Positions 22,151 to 34,074 of a stretch of DNA of 64,000 bases are shown piece after piece (position 1 is the first letter of the stretch; each line of letters opens with the position of its first letter). This DNA is from Euborellia annulipes (lineage: Eukaryota; Arthropoda; Insecta; Dermaptera; Anisolabididae), in NCBI GenBank assembly GCA_023213315.1, contig JAKCPI010005325.1, positions 1 through 64,000 on the forward strand, in the 5' to 3' direction. The position numbers and the translations under genes were made by a program. Under the pieces are notes generated by a model, which worked only from the letters and a program-made list of their open reading frames with translations, made no database searches and was not told the DNA's origin.

Positions 22151-25076
22151 AGGGGGGCCCCACAAGATTCGATTTTTGTTGTTCTGAAGTATAATAGAAA
22201 ATGAATCGAATTGGAAAGTTGCAATCAAACTGAGACGATAGCGTCTCGTCTTTAAATGCTGACTCTGAATCATACGATAAGGGGAAGTTTTATTTAATTT
22301 TAATTATATAACCTACTATATACAATTTTGAATCAAACATGTCAACCTGAGCAGTTTATTTCAAATTTTTTCTATGAACCCCCGTTTATTCAAAAAAATT
22401 GGTTAAACTATTTATAAAATTAAAATAATTATAAAGAATGTTGAAGTTGTGAAAATTAAAATACAGATATTTCGGTAAACCTAATATCTTACATCTTAAA
22501 TACCGTATATAAATGTCTAAAACAAAATTTTCATTTGATATTCAAATCAAAATATCTTATAAAATATTATTCTTTAGTCAAGTAAATGTTCTAATAATGA
22601 ACAACTTGGTTTGTTTTCTAATTCACACTCTCTTGAGTCCTCTAAATTGAGCCGCTTTCTGAGGTGTGTTTTGGGTTGCCTGCCTCCAGGAGTTGTCGAG
22701 TTTAGAAAGAATAAATATGTTGTCGTTTCAAATTCTTTATTGGTTCCAAGCTTGAAGTTCGTCCGACACTAACGAGAGCCAGAGAGAGCCCTCCCAGGTA
22801 GTGGGGGATGGCTTTTTTTTAAAAAACATTTTAAGTCCATAATCCCTTATTTCCGTGGGAACAGTGATACACATGCAACAAAGACTTCCAGGCGCTAAGT
22901 TTGCACTTTTCTGTGGGAATCTCAGCATGTGTTTTTTTTTTTATCTCAAATTTTGTTTTTTCGAATCTTTTTTTAAATTAGAATTTTGATTTTAAAATTT
23001 CAAATTTTTATCTCTCTCACTCCCTTTTTGACTTCACAACACTCTTACAATCGCGTTCTAAAATTGACAATATATGATATTGTAATATTAAGATTCTTCT
23101 TGGATATGATTTTTTTATTTTTTAATTTTAAATAGGTCTAATAATTAAACAGTTCCTGACTATGACTTTATATAATTATAAAGCTTTTATTTTCAAAATT
23201 GTTGCTTTCTCTAAAATATTCAATTAAACCAAATAAAATATCGTTATTAAATAGTAATTATATTTTATAATATAATATATTTGAGGACAATATATCTAAC
23301 CTAAAATAGAATGGCCATATTTACAATTCAATGAAGAGTATAATGAGTTTTTAATGAGGCACACGGATCTCTAATTCGAGATAACAAAAGGGGCTGACGA
23401 TTGGTCAATAGAACAAATCACACCCCTCCCCCCTTTTTCCTCCCTCCACATCAACGGCAGAATATATATAATGCATATATTGGGAAACTATTATACAAAT
23501 AAAAGTGAATTTTACTTTACAATTTTATCAGCTTGCGATTTAGTCATATTTTTATCAAAATAAAAATATTTCTTGTGTATAAATAAAAGTAAGTTTTTCC
23601 CAGAGCTCTAGTAGGTTCTGCTGCAGGCCTATTAGACAACTAATTTCGACCATGAGAATTGAATGAACAAAAAGAAAATATATGTAATCAACTTCAAACT
23701 AAAACTAATTTAGATATCCTAATATGATCTGAACGTTCCTATTTCAATAATAGATGTAGGGTGGACAGGTAGGTGATCGCCCCCACCCTCTCCTAAAAAA
23801 ATACTTAAATTTCGCATCTTTTAAAATTTGAAGGATGCATCCATCTACGTATCTAAAAGATTTTCAAAGAATCTTCTTTTGATTATTTTACTCTTTTTTC
23901 ATGAATTCTAATAACTTTTATTTAAGGATTTAATTAAAAAGAGAAATATTATTCATTATGGCTTAAAATATAAAAAAAAGATGAATGCATTTACGAATAT
24001 ACCTATATAATAACAAAAAAAAAAAAGAATTGAAAATACACAGGTTTTGCCTGTCACCATAAAGAGAAATTTAAAACTCGAAAAGCCAAATCAATCCTTT
24101 TGTGAAAACCTCTTTTGAGTCAAACTTTTCTTTAGTCATTTTTAAAAAGAAGAGATAAATAATTAATGTTATATGCCAGGCTGCTTTTTTTATTAACTGG
24201 ATGAGTGGTAATATGCTTTTTAAAAAAAAATTAGCTTTGTTGATGCTCGATGGTCTTCTTATTCGGAATCTGGAGGATGAAGAAAAGAAGAGAAAGAAAA
24301 AGAGAAGGAAAGAAAGAAAATTAGAGATATAAGATTTTAATATTTAAATATAGGAAAAAGAAAAAGTATAATAATAATATAACCTTTTGAATGGATATTC
24401 TCCTTTAATTATGAATTTTTAAAAATAGCCAACGAAATAAAAGAAATATTTTTAAATTAAATTATTAAAATGTTGTGATCAACATAAGACACATCTTAAG
24501 ATTGTTGGGACGTTAAGGTACTTATATATATTAAAAGTAGGATTCCGACCGAATATTCGGTTTCAGGTAATCAATAATTCAAGGTTTGGGTTTCTGTAGG
24601 CCATGGAGAATGTAGCCGAAACCTAAGTCTGAAAAGATGGGATGAGACTTGATATGCAATAAAAAAAGGTCAAATTAGATTTTATCAATTGACGGGAGAA
24701 AAAATTTACGTCTCCCTAAAAAAAGGTCAAAATGTTTCTCACGGGAAGGGAGAAAAGTCAAAATGATGTCAAAAATTTGGCGAAAAGTCGGCCATATTTA
24801 AAAATAAGTAAGTCACGGGACTCAAACCAGTTTGGCAACGTCGCATAAAATAAATCGCGTTTCAAGCTTGCAGTTACATTTTTTTCCAATTTACGATATT
24901 TTTTCTCGCAAATCATTGTGTCTAAACTGATTTGCATTACTCATTGCAATATTATAAATAAAATACAACTGAACACTATACAAGATCAACATAATCAGCT
25001 GTTAAATGCAAATGTTGCCAGATTTATATTATAAATAGGTAAGAAAATACTTGAGTCAAAAGTCATTCATTTATTA
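22151..25076. other. AT-rich spacer, nothing recognised
   Basis: Contains a mixed patch at 22620-22930, a purine-rich tract at 24265-24330, and GGTTTGGGTTTC/GTAGCCGAAACC words at 24570-24620 that loosely resemble the foldback cores. No gene can be supported. Confidence 0.4.
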
Positions 25077-25146
25077 TTTTTGGTAATTAAATTATTAACT
25101 TAATCCACTTATAAATTACGATAGTTCACGACTAAATTATAATAAT
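25077..25146 (-). repeat. Dispersed repeat, inverted copy of window start
   Basis: Reverse complement matches positions 1-70 nearly throughout, including the order ATAATTTAGT...CTTATAAATT. Only about 70 bp is shared, which suggests a terminal piece of a larger family. Confidence 0.6.
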
Positions 25147-25369
25147 GAATTTATGCATTCAAATTCATTGAAAAAAAAAAAATGTAGATTCTATTAAGAC
25201 TTACGGGGTACTATCCGAACAACCTTAATAACGGGAAGATGAGAATTAATCCAGTGTTCAACTTCATGGGAATGACTAGATAGCGTTGACGTCGTTGTAC
25301 ATAAAATGCACATAACGGTCCCTTAGAGAGTAGTAGTTCATGTAAGTTGTAGCAAGTGGACAGAATTTG

Positions 25370-25440
25370 AAAACGATTGCAGAAGAAGCAGTCGAAACGT
25401 TGTACAGCATTTATATTTTTAATAAATAATTAATAACAAA
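25370..25440 (+). repeat. GAAACGTT-core repeat shard
   Basis: GCAGAAGAAGCAGTCGAAAC followed by GTTGTACAGC resembles the inner end of the foldback family. No opposite arm was found. Confidence 0.25.
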
Positions 25441-26619
25441 ATATGGTCTATAATTAAAAATTCCCATAATAATAATAGAAACCACAAAGGTAATAAACAT
25501 ATACGAGAATTACCAAAAAATAAATTTGTTAATTTCTTTTCCCAAGCAGGCCAGCGATTGGCATTTGAAACAAAAGCCTGGACTCTATTTCAATTGCGCG
25601 GGAAATAAAGTAAACACAAATTATTTATTTCCTGCATTAACCAGGAACGAACTCAAAATCGCTCTCTTGAATTTATATCCGGAAATCGTGTTAGGAGTAT
25701 ATATTTAAAAATTTCGTTTTCGCGGTGGAATTTTTTCTAAATAATTATTAAAAAAAAAAAAAGTTAAATGTAGCATTAAGTAAATGAAGCAAGTAATAAC
25801 CACCTTTCATTTCACAAATGATTAACTTTGAAAAGTTTACAAATAAATCACAAGTGGTTAGTATAGGAGGAGGGGGAGGAGGAGAGAAAAGTAAGAAAGA
25901 GAGGGAGAAAGCCCCGCCCACTAAACCACATCTCATCGATTTTTTAATAGTTGATTTGCACTTTATATTTACATTTTAACTAGCTAGCTGATTCTTTTTA
26001 TAAAGAATGTTGAGCGTTTTTTTTTAAGTACTTCCAGTTTTTTTTTTTTTTAATGTGCTAACTGGATAAAATATCAATGCAGAGCTTTTTATTACTTCAA
26101 TATTATACTAAATAGTCATTCATTTTCTATTTGATAAAAAGGATGGATGAGTGGAGACGAATTTATTATTGAATATTTGTTTATAAAGTAAGTATTGAAC
26201 TACTGGCAAAAAAATAATAATCCTTTGTGCACTTAATAGTCAAAAGCTATTATTAAAATTGTTGCGAAGTGGTGTAAGGAAGGCGTATTCGATATGGGGC
26301 TCCTCGGAGGACAACGAAAAAAGCCCCATATGGTTAAAAGGGATGTTTGGGCTGTCGAGAGCCTGGGAGGAGTGAAAGGAAGAAGTAAGAATTGCCGATC
26401 CCGCACCGCAGGACTAATATAGCAGGGAAAGAAAAAGATAGACATTTTAAAGGAATAGACTTCTTTTTTCATTAAAAAAATAATAATTTGGGGAGGCAAA
26501 AACGACTTTCCCTCAAAGAAAAAAACTTTCTTTTTACGGTCTGGCTGCCAAAAAATTTTTGAAGAATTCAATAGAGAAATTAGATATATCAATAGATTGA
26601 AGTATATTTTCTAAGTTTT

Positions 26620-26850
26620 TCTTTAACATCGGAGTCATTTAGACTCTTCATATTTATCCATATATTTTGCTATAATTGGGAAAGTTGATATTCTAAATAA
26701 CGATAATACCAATTCATTTTATTCAATTTTTGATGGATACTCAACAAGTTTTTGGCCCAGGTAGTGTGGAAATTGAATTGAAGCTCAGACGGGAAGCGAA
26801 CCTCTGAACTTAAGAACAAACATCTGTGCTAAGGCACAGAACAATTCTGA
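26620..26850 (-). repeat. tRNA-derived SINE, minus orientation
   Basis: On the minus strand the order is head, body, tail: CTGTGCCTTAGCACAGATG, then AGAGGTTCGCTTCCC (B-box-like), a body with TCGTTATTTAG, and tail ATGACTCCGATGTTAAAG. This matches the 15.7 kb SINE order but is diverged. No clear TSD. Confidence 0.45.
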
Positions 26851-26994
26851 AAATGTTCAGAAAAGAAATGTTTTTATTCTCTTCTAAACGCCTAATTTGT
26901 CTCCAATATTCTCTGATTATTTCATGAAAGTTGGTTGTAAAAAGTTTCTCTTTCAAAGTATGATTTAGTAGATATTTAATTTATACAAATATCT

Positions 26995-27040
26995 CATCTA
27001 TTATGACTATATGGTCTCAGATGACGGAAGACTAAATTAA
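26995..27040 (+). repeat. SINE 3' tail fragment
   Basis: ACTATATGGTCTCAGATGAC followed by GGAAGACTAA is the plus-strand SINE tail without a head: a truncated or broken copy. Confidence 0.4.
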
Positions 27041-27510
27041 ATCAATTAATAAAAGCGTTTAAAATAATAACAATAATAGATGATCAAATGTGTCAAAGAC
27101 TTGACTAATGAAGTATCATTCAAAAGAAAATGTTTTTGCGATATTCGCTCACCTGAGACGTCAAGCCACCTGGTATTTTGGGTAAGTGACTCTCCAATTT
27201 TATTTTTAAAATCTCTCTCTATTTTGAAATGTTTTCTTATTGTGTCAGGGTTGAAATTTTCTAAATGTAAAAACTATTTGTAGCTTTAAAAAATTTCCAT
27301 CAGAAGAGACAATAACAAGGCAACTATGAGAATTGCAGAAGAGGCAAAAGAATTCCTTAGCCGGACAACTTGTGGTCGCCAAACACAGAGTGCAAGATTT
27401 TAAACAAAATAGACATAATTTCATAAAGCATAAAAATAAAGTATTAAAAACTTAAATTTTAAAAAGTTTGAGATATATATTATATGACTTAAGGTCGATT
27501 CAAATATAAA

Positions 27511-27718
27511 AATCTGGTGTGACAAGCACAGAACACAACTTTCGATTACCGAAAGTAAGAGTAAAGTGGTCTTCAGAAGTTTTCAATCTCAAAATGAGAA
27601 TATACATTTTAAAGAGCATCTAAAAAATAATTGATTTTTGAATTTTAAACAAAATCGTTGTAGCGAATTTTGAGAAAATCGAAAAAAAAAACTGAAAAAC
27701 TACATTAGTGAAGTAGAA
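27511..27718 (+). mobile_element. A element, internally deleted copy
   Basis: Starts AATCTGGTGTGACAAGCACA, reads through ACTTTCGATTACCGAAAGTA, then jumps directly to AGTAAAGTGGTCTTCAGAAG in the middle of the element and ends in the ACTGAAAAACTACATTAGTG stretch. Half the left hairpin, the X-box and the right third are missing. Confidence 0.7.
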
Positions 27719-27755
27719 TCGATATTTTTGAAATAGTTAATAATTTATTTTTAAT

Positions 27756-28001
27756 GTCTTCTTCTTCTCTTCTCGCCTAATCCCGCGATGGGGGGTCGGC
27801 GAACCTCACCTTTCCCTCCAATCCTATCATACGTTTTTACGACCGGAATAAATAGGATAGGCTAGTCCGCCGCACGGTCTGACGCCTTTTGAAAAGAGGA
27901 TGGAAGAGACAGACATTTAAAGAACTGAAGGACTGCCTGTCCCAGCTCGGGCAGCTCGTGGTCGCCATCCACGTACCCACAAGATGTGGGTCCCTGAGCA
28001 A
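27756..28001 (-). mobile_element. Retroposon with (GAA)n tail and 14-bp TSD
   Basis: AATTTATTTTTAAT is repeated exactly at 27742-27755 and 28002-28015. On the minus strand the element ends CCCATCGCGGGATTAGGCGA and then GAAGAGAAGAAGAAGAC, a microsatellite-like 3' tail typical of non-LTR retroposons. A 59-bp copy with the same 3' end lies at 51774-51832. No RT coding is visible, so it is either a 5'-truncated LINE or a SINE. Confidence 0.7.
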
Positions 28002-28599
28002 AATTTATTTTTAATATCATATTTCTATAAATTTATATCATTTGCATTCGCAGAAGTTACAATAGACCTCAATTTCCCAATAAGGACTCCCGAAAGTGCA
28101 AAGTTAACCCCCCTCCCCAAACGAAAAGAGGAGAAGAACGCGATCAAAAGAAGAAAAGGGTGAGGAAGGGAGCTCGTTGCCGGACGCTGGACGAATGAAC
28201 ATCTTGAGACTGCGGGAGACCAATACTATCCACTTGTCATTCAGCCACACTTATTAAAATATAGTATATGCCACTTGGCTAGTGAATAAAATAAAAATTA
28301 TCTAAAAGCTTATTGTCCGTTCTGCATCTCGCATCTTAGGTTTTTTTGAGAATTTGTTGCTACTCTTAAATTTACACCTAAGCATTCTCTTTCAGCGGTA
28401 GGACAAATTCTCAATAAAGTAAAAAGAAATATTTATTATTTGGTCCTGTTAGAGGTAGACACCCCCAAATTTACCTCACAGGATCAAAAATGTATAACAA
28501 GTTAATATACAAATCATAAAAAAATTATTTACTTATTAAAATAAAGAAGGCGGTTTCCTTTGTGTATAAATAATAAATATTTTGAGCCCCCCCCCCCCC

Positions 28600-28755
28600 G
28601 AGGCCGAGAGGTCAAAGATAGTTACAAATGTCAATGTTGATCACCTCAGAAGCCAAGGGGACTGAGTTCGGATCCCAGAGAGTCCGATGAATATTTAAAT
28701 CAACACAATATTTTAAAGTCTATATGGCCTCAGATGCCGAAAGATTAAAAAAAAT
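28600..28755 (+). repeat. tRNA-derived SINE copy
   Basis: B box GAGTTCGGATCCC at 28664-28676 is followed by GAGTCCGATGAATATTTAA and the tail TATATGGCCTCAGATGCCGA with an A-rich end. The head upstream is diverged. A 14-C run precedes it. Confidence 0.6.
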
Positions 28756-28883
28756 ATTCTGGATAAATTACTAAATAAATAAAAATTACGGTGTCATATT
28801 TTGATAATAGCAACTATTCCTAGGAATTTCTTTAGTTTTGGCATGTGTCTGTGTAAACGTGGTTGCGTGTTCCAAGTAGGTGA

Positions 28884-28918
28884 GTAGGTGAGTGGGTGAG
28901 TGGGTGAGTGGGTGATGA
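28884..28918 (+). repeat. (GTGAGTGG)n minisatellite
   Basis: About four tandem 8-mers of the form GTGGGTGA. Short and imperfect. Confidence 0.7.
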
Positions 28919-28957
28919 AGTGTGTTTGGAATGGCCTGGCACGCGCCGGTTACCCAC

Positions 28958-29070
28958 CTGTCCCTTCTGGCCATGTGTCAACCATGGCCAGGCAGGCAGG
29001 AATAGTGCCCAGGGCTATAGTTAGGAACAGAGCAGCTGCCCCTGCGACAAGTGCTCTCGAGAGGTTAGCT
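28958..29070 (-). CDS. Candidate internal exon with one membrane segment
   Basis: On the minus strand a possible acceptor (GTGTTGCAG) is followed by an open frame and then ACAG|GTGGGT, a good splice-donor match. The frame encodes RANLSRALVAGAAALFLTIA and then LGTIPACLAMVDTW: a roughly 25-residue hydrophobic run after a basic RCCR stretch, as in a transmembrane helix or signal anchor. Base composition is richer in G/C than the flanks. I recognise no family, and no partner exon was found. The polypyrimidine tract is weak. Chance is a serious alternative, and a stop follows directly past the donor. Confidence 0.2.
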
Positions 29071-29283
29071 CTGCAACACCGAACACGAGCACCATGGTAA
29101 TTAGACCATCCCCCACTGACAAATCATGCCAACACCATGGAGGATTTCCACAATGAGAAGGGGTGGGAGATTATCAACTGACCAAAATCAATCGTCGCCG
29201 AAGACCAGAGGACGAGGAGGCACAACCCCGCAGGGAAATTGAATTCAAGAATTGCAATTGCTTCCCTGGTAGGAATTGCAATG

Positions 29284-29800
29284 CTGACAATTGGCCGAAC
29301 CTTGGGCAGTTGTCATTTGCCGAGCCTTGAGTAGTGACCATTGGGCCAAGCCTCGTCCGAGGCTTGGTCCATTCGTCTTCCCAAGGCTCGGTTTAATCTA
29401 TTGGGCCAAGCCTGGTCCGAGGCTTGATCAAGGCTTGGCCCAATGGTATTATATTATTAAACCGAGCCTTGGGAAGACGATTGGACCAAGCCTGGTCCGA
29501 GGCTTGCCAATGATCACTACGCAAGGCTCGGTTTAATAATATAATACCATGAGCCAAGCTCGTCCAAACTTAGTCCAATCGTCTTCCCAAGGCTCGGTTT
29601 AATAATATAATACCATTGGGCCAAGCCTTGGATCAAGCCTCGGACCAGGCTTGGCCCAATAGTATTAAACCGAGCCTTGGGAAGACGAATGGACCAAGCC
29701 TGGACCGAGGCTTGGCCCGATGATATTAAATTATTAAACCAAGCCTTGGGTAGTGACCATTGGGCCAAGCCTCGGACCAGGCTGGCCCAATGCTAATTGA
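29284..29800. repeat. CCAAGCCT/AGGCTTGG inverted-repeat cluster, main block
   Basis: Many units of TTGGGCCAAGCC, TGGTCCGAGGCTTG, AACCGAGCCTTGGGAAGACG and ATATTATTAAA alternate in direct and inverted orientation, so nearly every segment has a complement nearby. Open frames on both strands translate the same units (for example WAKPRPRLGP) and are not genes. The cluster could fold into a large branched hairpin. Confidence 0.85.
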
Positions 29801-30044
29801 CCCATCATGTAATTAAAAAAAAAAAAATTAAATTAAATCAAGTACTATTAATTGAAAAAAACAGTAAAATATATTTTAAATCTGGTGATTGTTTGATAAA
29901 GTTTATTTAGCTAAAATAAAAGGCAAATCAAATAGCTTAAAAGAGAGTCATATCAATATAACAACTGTGTACGAGAGCGTAAAGGCAGTGACAAATGACA
30001 AACAAAACCAAAAGCTCGAGTTCAAATCTCTCGAGTAACAACTT

Positions 30045-30290
30045 TTTCCTCGAGGCTTGGATCGACGATTCATTTTTTTGTTTTCCAAGGCTTGGGCCAA
30101 CCTTGGTTTTTGATTCTCGAGGCTTGGGCCAACCTTGGTTTTGATTCCCAAGGCTGGGTACATTGTTATCATTCCAAGGCTTGGATCAAGCCTCCCCAAT
30201 GGTTAGACAAGGCTTGCCCCAAACCTCGCCCAATGCTCGGCACGATTGGTCCAAGCCTGGTCCGAGGCTGGCCCAATTGTGTATTCTACA
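30045..30290. repeat. CCAAGCCT/AGGCTTGG cluster, diverged block
   Basis: Continues the same unit words after about 240 bp of AT-rich spacer: GAGGCTTGGATCGACGATTC, GAGGCTTGGGCCAACCTTGG (twice) and TGGTCCAAGCCTGGTCCGAG. Units are more diverged and less symmetrical than in the main block. Confidence 0.75.
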
Positions 30291-30591
30291 GGGTTCAAGA
30301 TCAGTTTACTTTTTATCCAACTTGAAAAAGCGTAATTTAATATCTTTGATATATGCTTTATTTAAAAATGCGTTATATGCTAGCCTTCAAAGAGTCTGAT
30401 CCGCAAACCAACTAAACAAGCAACAAAATAAAGTGGGATTTTTTGTTTCTTTAATATTTGAACTTACACTTGTATACATTCTGTGATGCAAACAAACTTT
30501 TATATTAATCTTACAGTAGTATGTATGTATTGACACATCTCGAACATGTAGATCGTAGAACGCCCTTTAAGTGGAACAAACTAGTTCAATA

Positions 30592-31366
30592 TTTTTACTT
30601 TCTCTTACCTATACATATAGTGAGAAAGTATTGGATTCATGTCAAAAATTCGATGTCGAGATTTTGATGGATATACACGTTTTGAGGTTCCCTGAATTCA
30701 AAAAAGTGGTTTTCGCAGCATGGTCTGTCTGTCTGTGAACAAAATATCTCAAGAACGAAGAGTTAGGAAGTTTAAATTTTATATTCAAGTAAAGCACCCC
30801 AATGAGACGTGACACGAAGCTTTTGAACAAAATCGACCAAGGAGTACTATTACTTTATTAATGTACTTTTTCAGTTTTTTCGATTTTCTCAAAATTGGCT
30901 CCAACGATTTTGATTTAAATTCAAAAATCAATTATTTTTTAGATGACCTTTAAAATGTATATTCTCATTTTGTCCGGAAATTTATTTGAAGCACATTTTA
31001 CTCTTGCAATTAAAAAAAAAAACATTCACACTTTTTCTCATTCACACTCACACTCACACACACATTCACACAGTCTTTTCGCCAATTCAGGCCTTTTAAG
31101 ACTTTAGACGATAACCGTTGTAATTAATATATGTATTGGGGGTTCAGGCATTTCTATTTAACATTTTACTCTTGACTTTATAGGAAAGATAGGAGAAATG
31201 GTTCCTATGGTAACAAAATATAAATATTTTCGCATGTTTATAAATTTTACATCTTAAATTTTAATATATCGGTGGAAACTAAATATATCTCGGCACAAAA
31301 ATCTGGTGTTATATTACTTCGGTAATCGAAAGTTGTGTGCTGTGCGATCAGTCATACCATATTTTT
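30592..31366 (-). mobile_element. A element split by a SINE
   Basis: Begins with the right hairpin TTTTTACTTTCTCTTACC, runs through CATGTCAAAAATTCGATGTC and (CTGT)n, and ends GTGTGCTGTGCGATCAGTCA. The X-box is degenerate (GTTCCTATGGTAAC at 31201-31214). A SINE interrupts it at 31007-31160. Confidence 0.8.
31007..31160 (-). repeat. Truncated SINE with perfect 14-bp TSD inside an A element
   Basis: ACATTTTACTCTTG occurs at 30993-31006 and 31161-31174, once in other A copies. The minus strand of the insert carries ACAACGGTTATCGTCTAAAG and GGCCTGAATTGGCGAAAAG, matching the 15.7 kb SINE body and tail. It ends in a (GTGTGA)n-type tail. The tRNA head is missing. Confidence 0.75.
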
Positions 31367-31369
31367 TAT

Positions 31370-33730
31370 TGATAACTTATAAAGTTTTAAGTTTTTATTT
31401 CGTGAAGACCAATTAGCTGGCTGCTTGCTCCTCTATTTTCATCATTGTTTATAAAGCTTTATTGAAGACCAATAGAGGTAAGGCGATCTGTATATTAAAG
31501 TATAATATTAATGACCAAAAGTCTAAATTTCAAATTCTAGAAATGGCTGGTGAAAAATTTCCCTAGCTGATGTATTCTTATGTAGCAATCAGCACAGCAT
31601 TAAGTCTTAAATTTTTTTTTTTATAATTACTTTATATAACGATTTTTAAAGGAAGCGACAAAAATATTTCATAGAAATTGAATGATAAAATTTATGGGCG
31701 ACTTTAAATGAATTTTCATGATAACTTTAAAACTATTTACTTGGGGGTAGACAAATTACAAGAAAATGAATTAACTTTGAATAATTAATTGCCAAAATAA
31801 AGGTAGATAAATTAAAATGCCTCTCCGCTTGGAGATTTATTTTAATAAAAGAGTTCATTAATAATTTTTAGAAAGGGCGTGCGAAGGCGCAGCCAAACCA
31901 CCTCTATCATCCCCCCCCTCACCCAACGCAGCACCATAAAAAATTAGCAAATTGAATAGTATTTTCACCTAAATTTGTATAACTTGATTTAATACACGTG
32001 TAAACGATATCAAACATTTTTTACAAAGCCTTTTTTTTTTTTTTTTTTTGTGGAAATGAATATTAAATTCTGTCAGGTTTGTTGAGAATCGTCATTTATA
32101 TTGTTTAGTAGAAGACAGGGAGGAAAAAAGTAACAAAAAAAAAAAAAAAAACGTGGAAAAATTGAAATTATTTATTTAGTGCTTTGTTATTTATTCATAT
32201 GGTCATCGAGCATCAATCAATTGCCGTTTCAATGGATAATGGATATTTTAAATAGATATATAAAATTTTATTCATTTTTAACAAAAAGTCTTGTATAAAT
32301 AATAAAATTATTGTTTTTCAAGAATTCATGAATGTGTGAACGTAAGTGCTCTTTAGGGGAGGAATTTTATAGTTTTTTAAGGGGAATCTCAAAGAGGAAA
32401 TGTGTGATAAAATTTTAGATTCAGTTAGTATAATAACTTAGTTGATATTATAATATATTTACATTCTATATAAAAAACATTTAAGGTAGCGTTATTTGTT
32501 TAAAAAAATGAATAAATCAAATGACGGATCGAATTCGCTTTTATGTTCTTTCTATGTACTTTCAATGTACATTTAGAAGAGACAGATCACAAGAAGAGTA
32601 TTAATAGGTGAGTTTATAGACAAAGTAAGGTAAGAAACGGCAACAATGGAGAGTTATTAATAGATGGGACCCATTATTAAAATTTCTGAAAAAGTCCAAA
32701 GAACGCTAATTAATCGTAATAAAATTCTTATTATTTTCACTGATTATTAATATTTAAACTATAGCGTTTGTTTCACTTCTAATTAACTAGCTATCCCTTA
32801 GATATGCAGGTTGGCTATAACAATCGAGTCTTTTTACATCTAGTTAGCCTAATCATAGGTTAATTAAGAGCCCAAACCGTAGTTAGTTAGCTAAAGTTCG
32901 GTATAAGGTGGGAAATTAGGAACAAATTCTTAAATCTTTGTTAATAAATTAACGAGCTTTAATTTTTTAAATAATTTTTATAAATGATATCTTTATTACT
33001 AACTTCACAAAACTTTCTTTATATCTCAGATAGCTAATTATATGTGAAAAACTCATTCTTTTAACTCGAAGGTTAAGCAAGTTCTTAAATACTATATCGA
33101 TGATTTTCTATTGTCGTATATGTTTGCTAGTTGACTAGATATGAAGCAAATGGACCTTTATAATTTTTTTAACTAGCCTTTTGGACCTTTTAGGGGTATA
33201 AAGTTTATGTTTATCTTTTAAATTATTATTGTACTATTGGCAACCGGGGGACACCACCACGTATTCAAAGGGCTTGCTTGACGTTGCTACACAGCAACGA
33301 TCTTGGGGATCAGGATCCACTACCCACATTATTCACGCTTGATATGCTACAACTTTCATTAAATCGAGTACACACTATCTACGATCTCAGTTCAGTGAGG
33401 TGTGGGTCCCTCTCTATTAAAATATTATAACACTGAGGATGGTTGAGTCTTGGGGTCAAAACTCTATTGGCAGGAATATTAGAAATTTATATTCCAGATA
33501 AATATGCTGTAGAGTAATTATAGCAGATTGATTATTCTATTTGATCAACATCATTTAATTAATCCTGCACTATTTATATAAATGTCTAAAATAAATAAAT
33601 GTTTTGATAACCATTTAAATGACATTATTTGCTAAGTTCATTTAAAGTAATTATAAATGAATGTTTAAATAGACACGACCTACTAATTTAATCCTTAGTG
33701 TTTTATATTCAATAATTTTTTAATCAAAGA
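31370..33730. other. AT-rich spacer, little recognised
   Basis: Contains a foldback-family shard near 31405-31440 (GGCTGCTTGCTCCTC), long T and A runs near 32030 and 32135, and a mixed patch at 33245-33420 ending in GTGTGGGTCCCT, a phrase shared with the 27.8 kb retroposon. No gene. Confidence 0.4.
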
Positions 33731-33742
33731 GATTCTGTACAA

Positions 33743-34074
33743 CAGCGTTTCCCAACCTTTTGAAGTCCATGGCACCCCAAAGGTGCGTTGAGAATAATAT
33801 TACTCACTAGCGGCACCCTTCTTTTTTTCCCCTATCAAAACGAAATTTTTTCCGCCCTGGGGAAAATTTTTTCCCCTTGCGTGAAAATCATTTGACCTTT
33901 TTTTGGCAAAGCTTAATTTTTTCCGATCTACGGAAAATTTTGCCGCTTCCATTTTAATCATTTGACCTTTTTTTAGCAAAACTTTATTATTTTTTTCTCT
34001 AAATATCTCACGGCACCCCTTAGGCATTATCGTGGCACCCTTGGGTGCCGGGGCACACCGGTTGGGAACCACTG
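33743..34074. mobile_element. hAT-type non-autonomous transposon with perfect 8-bp TSD
   Basis: The left end CAGCGTTTCCCAACCTTTTG and right end CCGGTTGGGAACCACTGCTG (last four bases TSD) form the classic hAT CAGNGNTTCCCAACC inverted repeats. CTGTACAA is repeated exactly at 33735-33742 and 34075-34082. Subterminal GGCACCC/GGGTGCC words are also paired. The 108-codon minus frame inside has no transposase motif, so the 332-bp element needs a transposase in trans. Confidence 0.85.

Noticed and set aside
28884..29100. CRISPR-like repeat array
   Set aside because: The GTGAGTGG units are contiguous without spacers, and the genome is eukaryotic.
29291..29768. Open frames of 81-83 codons on both strands
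   Set aside because: They translate the same CCAAGCCT/AGGCTTGG units in both directions, so they are repeat artefacts.
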